Below are positions 7,089-15,646 of a stretch of DNA of 64,000 nucleotides, piece by piece; the stretch's first letter is position 1; every line of letters starts with the position of its first letter. The stretch covers positions 868,001-932,000 of the forward strand of contig NZ_JAJTSZ010000001.1 in NCBI RefSeq assembly GCF_021440195.1, written 5' to 3'. The DNA comes from Dyadobacter sp. CY356. GTDB taxonomy: Bacteria > Bacteroidota > Bacteroidia > Cytophagales > Spirosomataceae. The translations under genes were made by a program, and so were the position numbers. The notes under the pieces were generated by a model that did not search any database, was not told where the DNA came from, and saw nothing but the letters and a program-made list of their open reading frames with translations.

Positions 7089-8450
7089 CTATTTTGCGAT
7101 CACGATTTTATGATTGCTTACAGTACCGTTAACATTTTTGATATGTAGAATGTAAGTGCCCGGAGTGAACTTGCTTACATTGATACCGTCAGCAGTTACT
7201 TTGTTGCTGCTGAAAAGCGCACGGCCGTTCATGTCAAGTATAGAAACCTGTTTTACCTGTGCAAGATCCATGTCCTGAACGAATACTCTGTCCGCAGATG
7301 GATTTGGATAAATACTCACAGCAGGAGCACCCAGGCCATCAAACTTAACACTCTGGATACGGCTGTAAGCGAAAGTTGCATCTCTGTCAATCATTTTCAG
7401 ACGGTACAGGTTTTCTCCTGTTGCAGGATTAACGTCCGTGAAGCTGTAAACATTTCTAACCTTGCTGTCTCCGTGAGAATCCACAGTTCCGATTTTGTTC
7501 CAGTCTTTTCCAGAAATACTGTGCTGAATCTCGAAATGATCACTGTTTGTTTCTTCCGTAGTTTCCCAGTTCAGTCTAGCGATTTTGCCTTCTTTCGTCA
7601 CTTTAAACACCGTCAATGTTACAGGAAGCGGAATGGCATTCACTGTAATCGTTGCCTGGTTGGATGTCTGTCCGTTTGTATCCGTGATCGTGTATTTGAT
7701 CGTACTCGTTTTTGGTGTTGTCAAACCAGCTTCTGGTGTGAAAGTAACAACACCCGTAGTGGTATTGACAGTATAATTTCCTTCTCCCGGAATCGTAACA
7801 TTGGTTGAAGGCGAATTTGTAGCCGGATCGATCAACATTACTTTTGTTGGATCAATCGGAGCTGAACCCGGTGTATCGTTTGTCAATACGGTGATCGCGA
7901 TAGGGACACTGGTGGTACCGGCGTTGTCATCGGTTGCCACAGGAGGGTTTAGTGCCGCAATCACCACAATGCTGCTGGATGCATTATCATTTCCCGAATT
8001 ATTGGTTCCCACAGGTGGCAAAGAACCTGCGTTGATGCTCATTGGAGCAGGAAATCCTGGCGTTGTGACAATTCTTCCGATAACAGAGATATAAGCGATA
8101 TACGCACCTTGTCCGGGAAAGTTACCTTTATCACTTACAATCTGGATCGTTGTTCCTGATACCGGATCATAAGGACTCATGTATACTGATAAAAATGCAA
8201 GCGCTGCCGGATCATCAAAAGTTACATTCTGTGCTTCGACATTGGGAGGAAGATTTATCGTCCAGGTGGCATTATTACTTTGAAGTATAGCCGCAGAGCT
8301 ACCATTTAAAACGTCGGCCTGGATAGTGGTTACTTCATTCACCATGATGGGTGATTTGTCGGGATTGATGCCTGCAACCGCAGGATCCTGTGCCATGGCA
8401 GAAAAACTTGCCAGTACGAAGATTAGAACCGATAAAATTTTTGTTCTCAT
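7089..8450 (-). CDS. Secreted protein with cadherin/Ig-like domains and T9SS sorting tail
   Basis: The start at 8450 is chosen because it gives a clean signal peptide (MRTKILSVLIFVLASFSAMAQ); the longer ORF to 8522 adds 24 unlikely residues. The 453-residue product has an N-terminal beta-rich domain, a tandem-95/cadherin-like repeat (PVATDDNAGTTSVPIAITVL, about residues 180-280), a fibronectin-like segment (LNWETTEETNSDHFEIQHS) and a type A T9SS sorting domain at the end (VSIYPNPSADRVFV ... GTYILHI). T9SS tails are cleaved during export and the protein is released or attached to surface polysaccharide. It ends the minus-strand series of secreted-protein genes. Confidence 0.8.
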   Translation of the reverse strand: MRTKILSVLIFVLASFSAMAQDPAVAGINPDKSPIMVNEVTTIQADVLNGSSAAILQSNNATWTINLPPNVEAQNVTFDDPAALAFLSVYMSPYDPVSGTTIQIVSDKGNFPGQGAYIAYISVIGRIVTTPGFPAPMSINAGSLPPVGTNNSGNDNASSSIVVIAALNPPVATDDNAGTTSVPIAITVLTNDTPGSAPIDPTKVMLIDPATNSPSTNVTIPGEGNYTVNTTTGVVTFTPEAGLTTPKTSTIKYTITDTNGQTSNQATITVNAIPLPVTLTVFKVTKEGKIARLNWETTEETNSDHFEIQHSISGKDWNKIGTVDSHGDSKVRNVYSFTDVNPATGENLYRLKMIDRDATFAYSRIQSVKFDGLGAPAVSIYPNPSADRVFVQDMDLAQVKQVSILDMNGRALFSSNKVTADGINVSKFTPGTYILHIKNVNGTVSNHKIVIAK

Positions 8451-8551
8451 AATTTGGTTTGGATTTGTGTTGTATAGTTTATTTGGGTAAAAAAATTGAA
8501 ATCGAAGCATCTGTTGAGACAATAAACCTGCAACAGATGCCCGAACTTTAT

Positions 8552-9814
8552 TTATAATGCGTTGATAATCCTTGTGTAAATATTATTTCCGTCCACGCTG
8601 TCGTAATTGAAATTAGTCGCATCGTTAATAACATTGACTGTTATAACAGCCGTGCTGCTTGGTTGTGCTGAAACGCGTGTAACTGTATAGCCCAATACTG
8701 CACTGGCGGCCTGCGCTATTGTGATTCCCGGTTTCGCCTGGAAAGTAAGCCTGCGACCACCCAGAGCCGTTGCTACCACCGTCCAGTCAGCATTTTTTAC
8801 AGTAACCGGAATAGCAGATCCTGTTGGCGTTATCGAAGTTTGTGTTGCATTAAAAGCGATCGAATAACCTGTCGGAACAGTTACAGAAAACTGGACATTT
8901 GCTCCGGTGGCCACAGAAAGTAACTCATACAAACCCGCTGTGAAGTTTTTGGTGATACCATTGGCCGAGAAGTTATTGTTTGGCAAAATGATAATCGGTG
9001 TCAAATCGGGAGCTGCGGCACCGAAAGTATAAGCTGTGTAAGTATTGGGCACAATACTGGCTGTGGTGGTGATAGAGCCGGCGGTAAGAACACTTGGCGT
9101 TCCGTCCAGTATGGAATTGACATCGACCGCTGATGGGATTTTAACCCATTGAGTCCCGTCCCAACCGAGAATTGAAAGACGATTAACCAGTGAGGAGGTC
9201 AGCGTGGTAATATCACTTGTGGCATCCCAGGTTAAGGTGATCGGCGTGGCATTGGTTCCATTGATGTCCCAATACTCAACCGGGCTTACGCGGCTTACAC
9301 CTGGTCCCTTGCTTGTGGTAGCAAACGGCCCGCCTGCGGGTAATGCAGGGTAAGCTGATCCTGTAAAAAGATTTGAAGTAACAGCAGAACTTGGGTCTGC
9401 AAAGAAATAAGCCCCGCTCGTACCATCTGCCGAAGCAGCAAACTGCCCCGCATTACCATTATCACCAACCGGGAAAATAAACTGGCCTGTACCATACTTG
9501 CGCACATAACCATCCACATAACTAACATCCGTTACTCCCGTAGCCGTAAGGTTGTTACCAAAATAATTAAGATAACTGATCGTTGCCGTGGCGCGCTCTG
9601 TCAGGATTACGCCGGGTTGTGTACCACCTGCCGGAGCAGCGAAAGTGTGGTTGCCAAAAAAAGTCATTTGCGCACCGCCGAAAATGGTGGTATTGCCCTG
9701 GCTGCCTTCCTGCGCCATGGCCGAGCCAACCGAAGCCGCGGTAAACAAAGCCAGCATAGCTGCTGCATTTTTCAATCCCTTCAAACGGGATGAGGTATTA
9801 TAATTTTTTTTCAT
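8552..9814 (-). CDS. Secreted hypothetical protein
   Basis: The 420-residue product has a signal peptide (LAALFTAASVGSAMAQ-like, about residues 15-35) and then a beta-rich sequence. Residues around 110-260 (IFPVGDNGNAGQFA, SPVEYWDINGTNATPITLTW, LGWDGTQWVKI) match a pattern often seen in Bacteroidota surface proteins, usually ahead of a T9SS tail. This protein has no such tail: it stops at DGNNIYTRIINAL. It may be carried to the surface by its neighbour, or be truncated; the sequence does not decide. It shares the TACACACA leader motif (9832-9839) with the five genes upstream, which supports joint expression. Confidence 0.6.
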   Translation of the reverse strand: MKKNYNTSSRLKGLKNAAAMLALFTAASVGSAMAQEGSQGNTTIFGGAQMTFFGNHTFAAPAGGTQPGVILTERATATISYLNYFGNNLTATGVTDVSYVDGYVRKYGTGQFIFPVGDNGNAGQFAASADGTSGAYFFADPSSAVTSNLFTGSAYPALPAGGPFATTSKGPGVSRVSPVEYWDINGTNATPITLTWDATSDITTLTSSLVNRLSILGWDGTQWVKIPSAVDVNSILDGTPSVLTAGSITTTASIVPNTYTAYTFGAAAPDLTPIIILPNNNFSANGITKNFTAGLYELLSVATGANVQFSVTVPTGYSIAFNATQTSITPTGSAIPVTVKNADWTVVATALGGRRLTFQAKPGITIAQAASAVLGYTVTRVSAQPSSTAVITVNVINDATNFNYDSVDGNNIYTRIINAL

Positions 9815-9907
9815 TTGAGAGTTCTGTTAATTGTGTGTAGTTTTTTTGATGGTTTGCGTTTTTGACGCTATGTTTTTAACTGGTCTGTGGGGGCACAGTG
9901 CACGGGG

Positions 9908-10618
9908 CTAGAGTTTAACAGCTACGATCGCAGCAATATTCTGAACGTTTCCTGTTCTGCTTAGAGAAAAATAACGAGGTTTAATCACAGTATTATCTGC
10001 TGTTACAACTACCAACTGCTGTACTTCACCCGCTGCTTGATAGTAAGATATCGTAGGGATAACGTGTGGACCATTATTTTGACTTGTTACTATCCAGTAG
10101 TATGATGGAAAAGTTGCAGCTCCGGAAGCAACGACAAACTCAAAATAAAAGAATGATGGCCAGGTTGTTGCCAGGGTAGCTACTGTTGCAGGGTTTGGAG
10201 GAGTTGTGTAATCATATTGTGCGTAATAATACAATTGATAGGTACCTTTATTTAAAGTTATCGGACAGTCTGGGGTGAGCGAACCATTAGGAACTGTGGT
10301 GATTGGGACTGTAACTGGAGAATTTCGAAGACCAGTTACTATAACAGTTCCAGCAGGCGGTTGCCAAGTTCCAACTCCATTTGCATCAGATGTAAAGAGT
10401 TTTCCATCTCCCTGCGAACCATCCGCAATCGTAACCTTCCCAGTTGTTTTGTCTACACTGACTTTATTCCCAGCCGTAGAAGCCTCGACTTCCAGATTAT
10501 TAGCTGCATTAATCGTCGAAGGATTCGTTCCAATTTTCACCTGGGCGAAAACTGCGGAAGAGCCGAAAAGCATACAGGCAGCAAAGAGTGCTTTGTAGAG
10601 TTGTTGTTTTTTGATCAT
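9908..10618 (-). CDS. Secreted constant/variable-module protein, paralogue 1
   Basis: The 236-residue product has a signal peptide (LFAACMLFGSSAVFAQ) and then the constant module shared with its neighbours (VKIGTNPSTINAANNLEVEA and VDKTTGKVTIADGSQG, about residues 27-90). Its own C-terminal part (about 95-236) is rich in Tyr, Thr and beta strands and unlike that of its neighbours. The ATG directly follows TACACACA on the minus strand. The family is common in Bacteroidota but I know of no assigned function; the domain order resembles a secreted structural or adhesive protein. No T9SS tail is visible. Confidence 0.65.
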   Translation of the reverse strand: MIKKQQLYKALFAACMLFGSSAVFAQVKIGTNPSTINAANNLEVEASTAGNKVSVDKTTGKVTIADGSQGDGKLFTSDANGVGTWQPPAGTVIVTGLRNSPVTVPITTVPNGSLTPDCPITLNKGTYQLYYYAQYDYTTPPNPATVATLATTWPSFFYFEFVVASGAATFPSYYWIVTSQNNGPHVIPTISYYQAAGEVQQLVVVTADNTVIKPRYFSLSRTGNVQNIAAIVAVKL

Positions 10619-10736
10619 TGTGTGTAGTAGTTTAAATTGGAGAAAATTGTTTAAAGTGCTGAACGGGGTTTTTAGTTAATCTGTGAGGACACAGACCATG
10701 GATTAGAGTGAACAGACCAATGGTAAGTGTTTAATC

Positions 10737-11411
10737 TCAGTCAAACACTTTGTAACCAAACCACTCATTGTAATTACCGCCAGAGTGGCTTCTTGTAGTG
10801 AATGTGCTAAGAGAAGTATTTATGTAGCGAACCTGATACGTGATTGGGGCATTTGTAATTGTTATGTATCTAACCCCATCTGTAAACATAAAACTTCCAT
10901 AAGTTAAACTTTGCTGATGATTAAGGATAGCAGAGGTTTGGCCTAATTCTATTCCGATCCATGCACCGTTGTTAGTCATGGGTGTGCTATAATCACCGAT
11001 AATGGCCCAACTCACTGCATATGTTCCATTTTCCGGAAAAGTAAGACTGACATTTCCGGAAGTACTTCCTGCCCAGTTTCCAGTAACAGCTGTTGGGACT
11101 GTTGCAACTCCATCACCGGTATAAGTTACCTGAGCCCGAACAAGTTTTTGTGGCTGCCAGCTTGCAGCTCCATTGGCATCAGAAGTATATACTTTGTTTA
11201 GCCCCTGAGTTCCATCTGCAATCGTAACTTGTCCAGTCGTTTTGTCAATACTCGTTTTCCGCCCAGCCGTAGAAGCTTCAACCTCTAAATTGTTAGCCGC
11301 ATTAATTGTCGTTGGATTTGTTCCAATCTTCACCTGCGCGAAAACAGATGAAGTACTGAAAAATAAGGCTGCACCTAGCATAGCCGCCGATAGTATTTGT
11401 TTTGTTTTCAT
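10737..11411 (-). CDS. Secreted constant/variable-module protein, paralogue 2
   Basis: The 224-residue product has a signal peptide ending SSVFAQ and the constant module (VKIGTNPTTINAANNLEVEA, IDKTTGQVTIADGTQGL), then a distinct domain of about 130 residues. That domain (LTFPENGTYAVSWAIIGDY, then YITITNAPITYQVRY) has the GxYxVS strand and alternation of a jelly-roll of the C1q/TNF type, though more diverged than in the next two paralogues. The constant module is close to paralogue 4 at the DNA level (compare 11216-11340 with 12770-12890), so it spread by duplication. An AACACACA variant of the leader motif lies 27 bases upstream. Confidence 0.65.
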   Translation of the reverse strand: MKTKQILSAAMLGAALFFSTSSVFAQVKIGTNPTTINAANNLEVEASTAGRKTSIDKTTGQVTIADGTQGLNKVYTSDANGAASWQPQKLVRAQVTYTGDGVATVPTAVTGNWAGSTSGNVSLTFPENGTYAVSWAIIGDYSTPMTNNGAWIGIELGQTSAILNHQQSLTYGSFMFTDGVRYITITNAPITYQVRYINTSLSTFTTRSHSGGNYNEWFGYKVFD

Positions 11412-11453
11412 TTGGTTTGATCTTTTTAAGTGTGAATTTGTGTGTTTGAATTT

Positions 11454-12197
11454 TTACTGTCTGTTACAATCAATACGGGATCCGGCGAAGCGGATGGTGT
11501 TGATCAGTGCCTTGCCGGAAGCGGATCCTGAGCCGGAAACAACAGCGGAGCTGATCATGATGAATACAGTTTCACCGGCCTCTGCATTAACCACCACCGA
11601 AAGCGAGTGGGCAAGTCCGTTGGCATAATTCACATCCGCGAGTATGCTTCTGGCAACAATTCCTTTGCTGCCTGTCTGGATTGACATCTGCGAATTTCTT
11701 GTGCCAATCGCCGAGTTGTTACCTTCTCCCGCTGTGGCTGTGAAAATGTAAGTGCCCTTTGCCGGGACGGTGTATATGCCCGTGGCAGGATTGTACGCAT
11801 TGGCAGGATCAATAATGTTGTCGCCCGGCATAAGGACAGCGGCCGTTCCCAATGTCATGGCATAACTTGTCTTTGAGGCTTCAAAGGCACTGCATGTACC
11901 GTTTGTAAAAGCTTCCCAGGTTGCCACGCCATTGGCATCGGAGGTCAGCACTTTTCCAGTTCCCTGCGATCCGTCCGCAATCGTCATCTTACCGCTCGTT
12001 TTGTCAATACTCACCTTGTTTCCAACCGTTGCACTTTCCACTTCCAGATTGTTTGCTGCATTGATCGACGTTGGATTTGTACCAATTTTAACCTGTGCAA
12101 AAACATCCGGCGCGTTAAACAAGACCCCCGAAAAAAAGAGGATTGAGAAGATCATTTTTACCGCAAGCGGATGATATAGGGACGCTTTAAAGTTCAT
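11454..12197 (-). CDS. Secreted C1q-like protein, constant/variable paralogue 3
   Basis: The 247-residue product has an N-terminal hydrophobic segment (FSILFFSGVLFNAPDVFAQ), the constant module (about residues 35-95) and a C-terminal domain with C1q-like features: YNPATGIYTVPAKGTYIFTA followed by strands ending SLSVVVNAEAGETVFIMIS. In C1q domains the FxPxTGxYTVPxxGxYxF segment is the hallmark of the trimerising jelly-roll. Trimers and ligand binding are therefore plausible, but this is inference from a motif read by eye. The leader motif TACACACA lies at 12205-12212, 7 bases before the ATG. Confidence 0.7.
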   Translation of the reverse strand: MNFKASLYHPLAVKMIFSILFFSGVLFNAPDVFAQVKIGTNPTSINAANNLEVESATVGNKVSIDKTSGKMTIADGSQGTGKVLTSDANGVATWEAFTNGTCSAFEASKTSYAMTLGTAAVLMPGDNIIDPANAYNPATGIYTVPAKGTYIFTATAGEGNNSAIGTRNSQMSIQTGSKGIVARSILADVNYANGLAHSLSVVVNAEAGETVFIMISSAVVSGSGSASGKALINTIRFAGSRIDCNRQ

Positions 12198-12273
12198 CGG
12201 TTAGTGTGTGTAAAACTGAAATTTAGATTTGAAAATGATAAGAAAAGATCTGCCCCGGCAGCCTTATTAACCA

Positions 12274-12960
12274 TTAATACTTAACCATTAAAGAGATCGC
12301 CAAAGCCGCCTTCTTCATCGTCCAGGTTTGCGGGCCGGCTAAAATGGGGGTTGAGCTGATCAGTTTTATTTTATCACCTGCCGCAGCTTTCACCACCAGC
12401 GCACCACCAACGGGCATGTCCTTTCCTTCAAATGAAGATGTCTCTGATATCAGGACCTTCTCACCGGATTGCAATATGGCAAAGCCACCTGCGGCAAAAG
12501 GATTGCCTACATAATCGTCTGTAAAGAAGTTGATACCTGATAAAGAGATGGCGTAGTAACCTGCCACTGGGATTGTATATTCCTTCGTGGCACTGTTCCA
12601 TCCTGATTCAGGGTCAAAATCAGAAATGATGTTTATCGGCGTTCCGGCATCATCCTGTCCCACGCTTTGGCTGGTGGCATATCCCGCAAACACAATACCC
12701 GCCTGCCAGCTTCCGCCACCGTTCGTATCGGAGGTGAATACACGTCCGGCCTTCTGGGTGCCATCGGCAATCGTTACCTGCCCGGTCGTTTTATCAATAC
12801 TGGTTTTTCTCCCGGTTGTTGATGCCTCCACTTCCAGATTGTTTGCGGCATTAATCGTGGTTGGATTTGTCCCGATTTTTACCTGTGCAAAAAGTGAGGA
12901 AGCTGAGAAAAACATCACAGTAGTGTAAAAAGAAATGGACAGGTACTTGACTCGTTTCAT
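12274..12960 (-). CDS. Secreted C1q-like protein, constant/variable paralogue 4
   Basis: The 228-residue product has a signal peptide (VMFFSASSLFAQ), the constant module (VKIGTNPTTINAANNLEVEA, IDKTTGQVTIADGTQ) and a C1q-like C-terminal domain. The latter shows the segment SGWNSATKEYTIPVAGYYAI and a closing strand pair around GGALVVKAAAGDKIKLISS, matching paralogue 3 in layout but not closely in sequence. The constant part is thus far better conserved than the variable part. The leader variant AACACACA lies 20 bases upstream of the ATG. Confidence 0.7.
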   Translation of the reverse strand: MKRVKYLSISFYTTVMFFSASSLFAQVKIGTNPTTINAANNLEVEASTTGRKTSIDKTTGQVTIADGTQKAGRVFTSDTNGGGSWQAGIVFAGYATSQSVGQDDAGTPINIISDFDPESGWNSATKEYTIPVAGYYAISLSGINFFTDDYVGNPFAAGGFAILQSGEKVLISETSSFEGKDMPVGGALVVKAAAGDKIKLISSTPILAGPQTWTMKKAALAISLMVKY

Positions 12961-13093
12961 GTTCGATTCAGATAGGTTAATGTGTGTTGTTAATGTCGAT
13001 GGATTAATGGCGATTTTAATTTGGTAGCTGGTTTATTATCGGGTATGTAAAGACAAAGACCACGGAATAGACACAGACCACGGATTAGATAAA

Positions 13094-13954
13094 CTATTGG
13101 CTAATTGAGACAATAACCTTTTGCTGAGCAAAATCATTATTTCCGCAAGAACCTGTCAAGGCTTGTTTTCCCACACCAACCGTTGCCGCGGCACCGGAAT
13201 TCTGCCATGGTGCTAAAAATACCTTCACATTATATGATCTTACAGGAAGATTTTTTAAGGCACTTTTTAAATTAATGTATTGGCCTGAGCATCCGGTAGT
13301 TGAATTGGTAATAAAGTAATAATCTACCATTTCATATACTCCCGGAGTATTTTTGTCAATGGCGAGAGCAATATAGAAAGACACGGGAGTAGTGTTTGAT
13401 GCCACAGAATAAGCTCCGCTCATGTCAATTAAAACATCACTTAATGTATTTGTGACTTCAAAACTTGCATTTCTATTAAGATCAACCGCGCAAGCCGGAA
13501 TGGGCCCAAAGGGCAAACCACAAGTACCTGCCGTACCTGCTGCAATATTTACAACAACACCTGGGGTAGTTTGTGGAAAGGAAGTTATTGAAGTAGACTT
13601 AACTAATGGAGCCAATGCTACCCAGCCAGTGCCGTCCCAATAATACTCACCAATTTTAGAAACAAGGGTTGGATATGTTGTATTGGAGGAAGTTATTGAC
13701 ATATTGGTATTAAAAACATGCATACCAGCGGCTGATGTTCCATCCAAACCCCATGTTGTTGTATTTGTCAAAGAAATACGTGGCATTAATAAAGCTTTGG
13801 TTGCACTTTCTATTTCGAGTGCAGAACCTGCATTAATAACCGTAGGATTATTTCCAATCTTCACTTGCGCAAAAACCGAAGAAGAACCAAATAATAGAGC
13901 ACCTGCAAACATAGCCGTGCAAAGTGTCTTTGATAATAGTTGTTTTGTTTTCAT
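13094..13954 (-). CDS. Secreted constant/variable-module protein, paralogue 5
   Basis: The 286-residue product has a signal peptide (GALLFGSSSVFAQ) and a diverged constant module (VKIGNNPTVINAGSALEIES). It then has a segment frequent in Bacteroidota surface proteins (ALLMPRISLTNTTTWGLDG ... IGEYYWDGTGWVAL) and a beta-rich C-terminal domain of about 150 residues with four or more cysteines (TAGTCGLPFGPIPACAVD, TTGCSGQY, TGSCGNND). It is the first gene of the minus-strand series. Its ATG directly follows TACACACA (13955-13962), and a second copy of the motif lies about 135 bases further upstream. Confidence 0.65.
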   Translation of the reverse strand: MKTKQLLSKTLCTAMFAGALLFGSSSVFAQVKIGNNPTVINAGSALEIESATKALLMPRISLTNTTTWGLDGTSAAGMHVFNTNMSITSSNTTYPTLVSKIGEYYWDGTGWVALAPLVKSTSITSFPQTTPGVVVNIAAGTAGTCGLPFGPIPACAVDLNRNASFEVTNTLSDVLIDMSGAYSVASNTTPVSFYIALAIDKNTPGVYEMVDYYFITNSTTGCSGQYINLKSALKNLPVRSYNVKVFLAPWQNSGAAATVGVGKQALTGSCGNNDFAQQKVIVSISQ

Positions 13955-14247
13955 TGTGTGTACTGATTAGTGTAGGATTAAATAAAAGTGTGATTGTAAT
14001 GGTTAATTGTTAATGTTGGAGGGTCAGGATTAACGGGCCTGTCAGGGAATTTTCCGCTGCGGAAAATTTCTGGGGTTGTTTGTGATTGTTGTGTGTATAG
14101 TGCTTATTTAATGATTAATGGTTTAGGGTTAATGAGGGGAGCCGGTTGGGCTTTCCTTCTTAACCAATATCTTTTTTTGTTAATGTTGGATTGGGTTTGG
14201 GCTGGATTTGTTTTTTATATCTATTGAGTGCGTAGTGAATATCTTCG

Positions 14248-14343
14248 TCAGGGCCTGGCGAGTTTTACCAGGATCATGAGGACGAGCAAGCCGAGGAGCT
14301 TTAACCAGGTTGTTATTGAATTTGGAGCGTAAAATCTATTCAT
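14248..14343 (-). CDS. Possible 31-residue single-pass membrane peptide
   Basis: A minus-strand ATG at 14343 opens a 31-codon frame ending in TGA. Residues 13-26 (WLKLLGLLVLMILV) form one hydrophobic helix, followed by positively charged KLARP, and the N-terminus is short and polar. This is a typical layout for small membrane peptides. It lies about 290 bases upstream of the first secreted-protein gene on the same strand. There is no homologue known to me and chance occurrence cannot be excluded. Confidence 0.35.
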   Translation of the reverse strand: MNRFYAPNSITTWLKLLGLLVLMILVKLARP

Positions 14344-15548
14344 ATAGGGAATGTGTGGTTTGGTTTACAAAGACAATTTCTTTTTGTTTTATCCGTTCCT
14401 GGCTTGTTCTGGCAGGTTTTATTCTTTTGACACTTATACTAAGCGTCGTTTGAATAATTCCTGCCTCAAATCTGAGAAATACAAAAGCTTTTCTTTGTAG
14501 AGGCCAACTTTCCATTTTGTAGAAATATCTCCCGCGGTTTGTCGACTTGGTGACATCACGCTTTCACTCCACCGTGTTTTTGGTTATATAAGCCCTGGAA
14601 ATTGCTTCTCAGCAACAGATTATACATTTTTGAAAATTGTTTTTCAGTATAAGTCGTTGACCTGATCCATAACAGTGGAAAGCAAGTCTTGAAGAGATGG
14701 CCGTTGTTGCAGAAGTATAATGTGGCAACCGGCAGTAATTAAAAGTAAAAAGTAATTTCATGTATTATTTAAATTATTGATGAAGTATTGGTCTTTCGCT
14801 GCTGTTTTTTAACAATGCAAAGTAATCTGTTGAGAAGTTAAAAAATTGTAGAGCGGGATGTTCAGGCGGATAGAATCATCTCGGAGTTATTTTCCCAATC
14901 TCACGTTTGATCATACTACTATTACTACATGGACTCCATAGTATAATCTACACACTCATGATGGACGCTCGCTGGTAAAAACTTCTTTGCCGTTTTACCG
15001 TTAAATAAATTCTTCGAAATATTTCTAGGCTTATGGAGTAGAACTATTGCTGGTACAATGCTAAATAGTTCGTCGTCGTAATAAATTGATTTTTAACCTT
15101 TTTGAGATATCTATATCGGTTCAGGGCCCCTGGCGGTTTGCCGGTGGAATATTCACGAAATGTCATATTGTACAATTTCCGGATTTTGAGATTTTGGTGT
15201 CTGACATTTTTTGGCAATATTGGTTTAAGATTCAGATCGTAATGAACTGTTAGTCACAAAGTACTACGTAAAAAAAACAGCAATAGCTTCAATGAAAACG
15301 ACCTTTTATTGGAAACACCGGACAGGTAAAACTGAATATTGCGGAAGGAGAAAATGATCTTTAAATAAATCATCTTCCAGGGGAAATCCTCCCTGCCCGA
15401 ATCACCAAAATAGCCACCGGAGCCGATAGGAAACAATCGGTCCGTTTTTTTTCGTATTTCAATAACGTACAAGAAAGAAAACACCGGCCGGCAGAACTCA
15501 ACGTATCTTAAAAAGTTAGAGAAAATTCTATTTTTATAGTGACTTTCT

Positions 15549-15581
15549 ACAAATCCTACGTAGAATATAGGACGGATTTGT
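15549..15581. promoter_or_regulatory. Inverted repeat upstream of the sensor kinase gene
   Basis: Arms acaaatcc (15549-15556) and ggatttgt (15574-15581) flank a nested repeat tccta/tagga. The centre lies about 80 bases ahead of the kinase ATG, where an operator could sit. No regulator is identified. Confidence 0.35.
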
Positions 15582-15646
15582 ATTCACGATCTGCTATAAA
15601 CGTATCAAAAATGTTACCAACCAACCTCCTCTAATAAAAAAGCGTT

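Larger units (their letters stand above)
9832..14097 (-). promoter_or_regulatory. Recurring TACACACA leader motif (7 sites)
   Basis: On the minus strand TACACACA occurs exactly at 9832-9839, 10619-10626, 12205-12212, 13955-13962 and 14090-14097, and as AACACACA at 11439-11446 and 12981-12988. Six of the seven sites lie 0-27 bases upstream of the ATG of one of the six consecutive secreted-protein genes. It is too close to the ATG to be a promoter, so it may be a translation-initiation or RNA-binding signal, or the start of the transcripts. Confidence 0.5.
13963..15646. other. Gene-poor stretch of about 1.7 kb
   Basis: No convincing gene of normal size is present. It holds a leader-motif copy at 14090, a small hairpin (attttccgc/gcggaaaat near 14050), a possible 31-aa peptide gene (14248-14343), a ggtaaaa/ttttacc hairpin near 14975, and an inverted repeat at 15549-15581 ahead of the sensor kinase. 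Both flanking genes read away from it, so it must contain their promoters. A 76-codon minus-strand ORF at 15254-15484 has no supporting feature. Confidence 0.6.

Noticed and set aside
15254..15484. 76-codon minus-strand ORF
   Set aside because: Its composition is irregular, with no signal, domain or conserved start context. It probably occurs by chance in AT-rich DNA.
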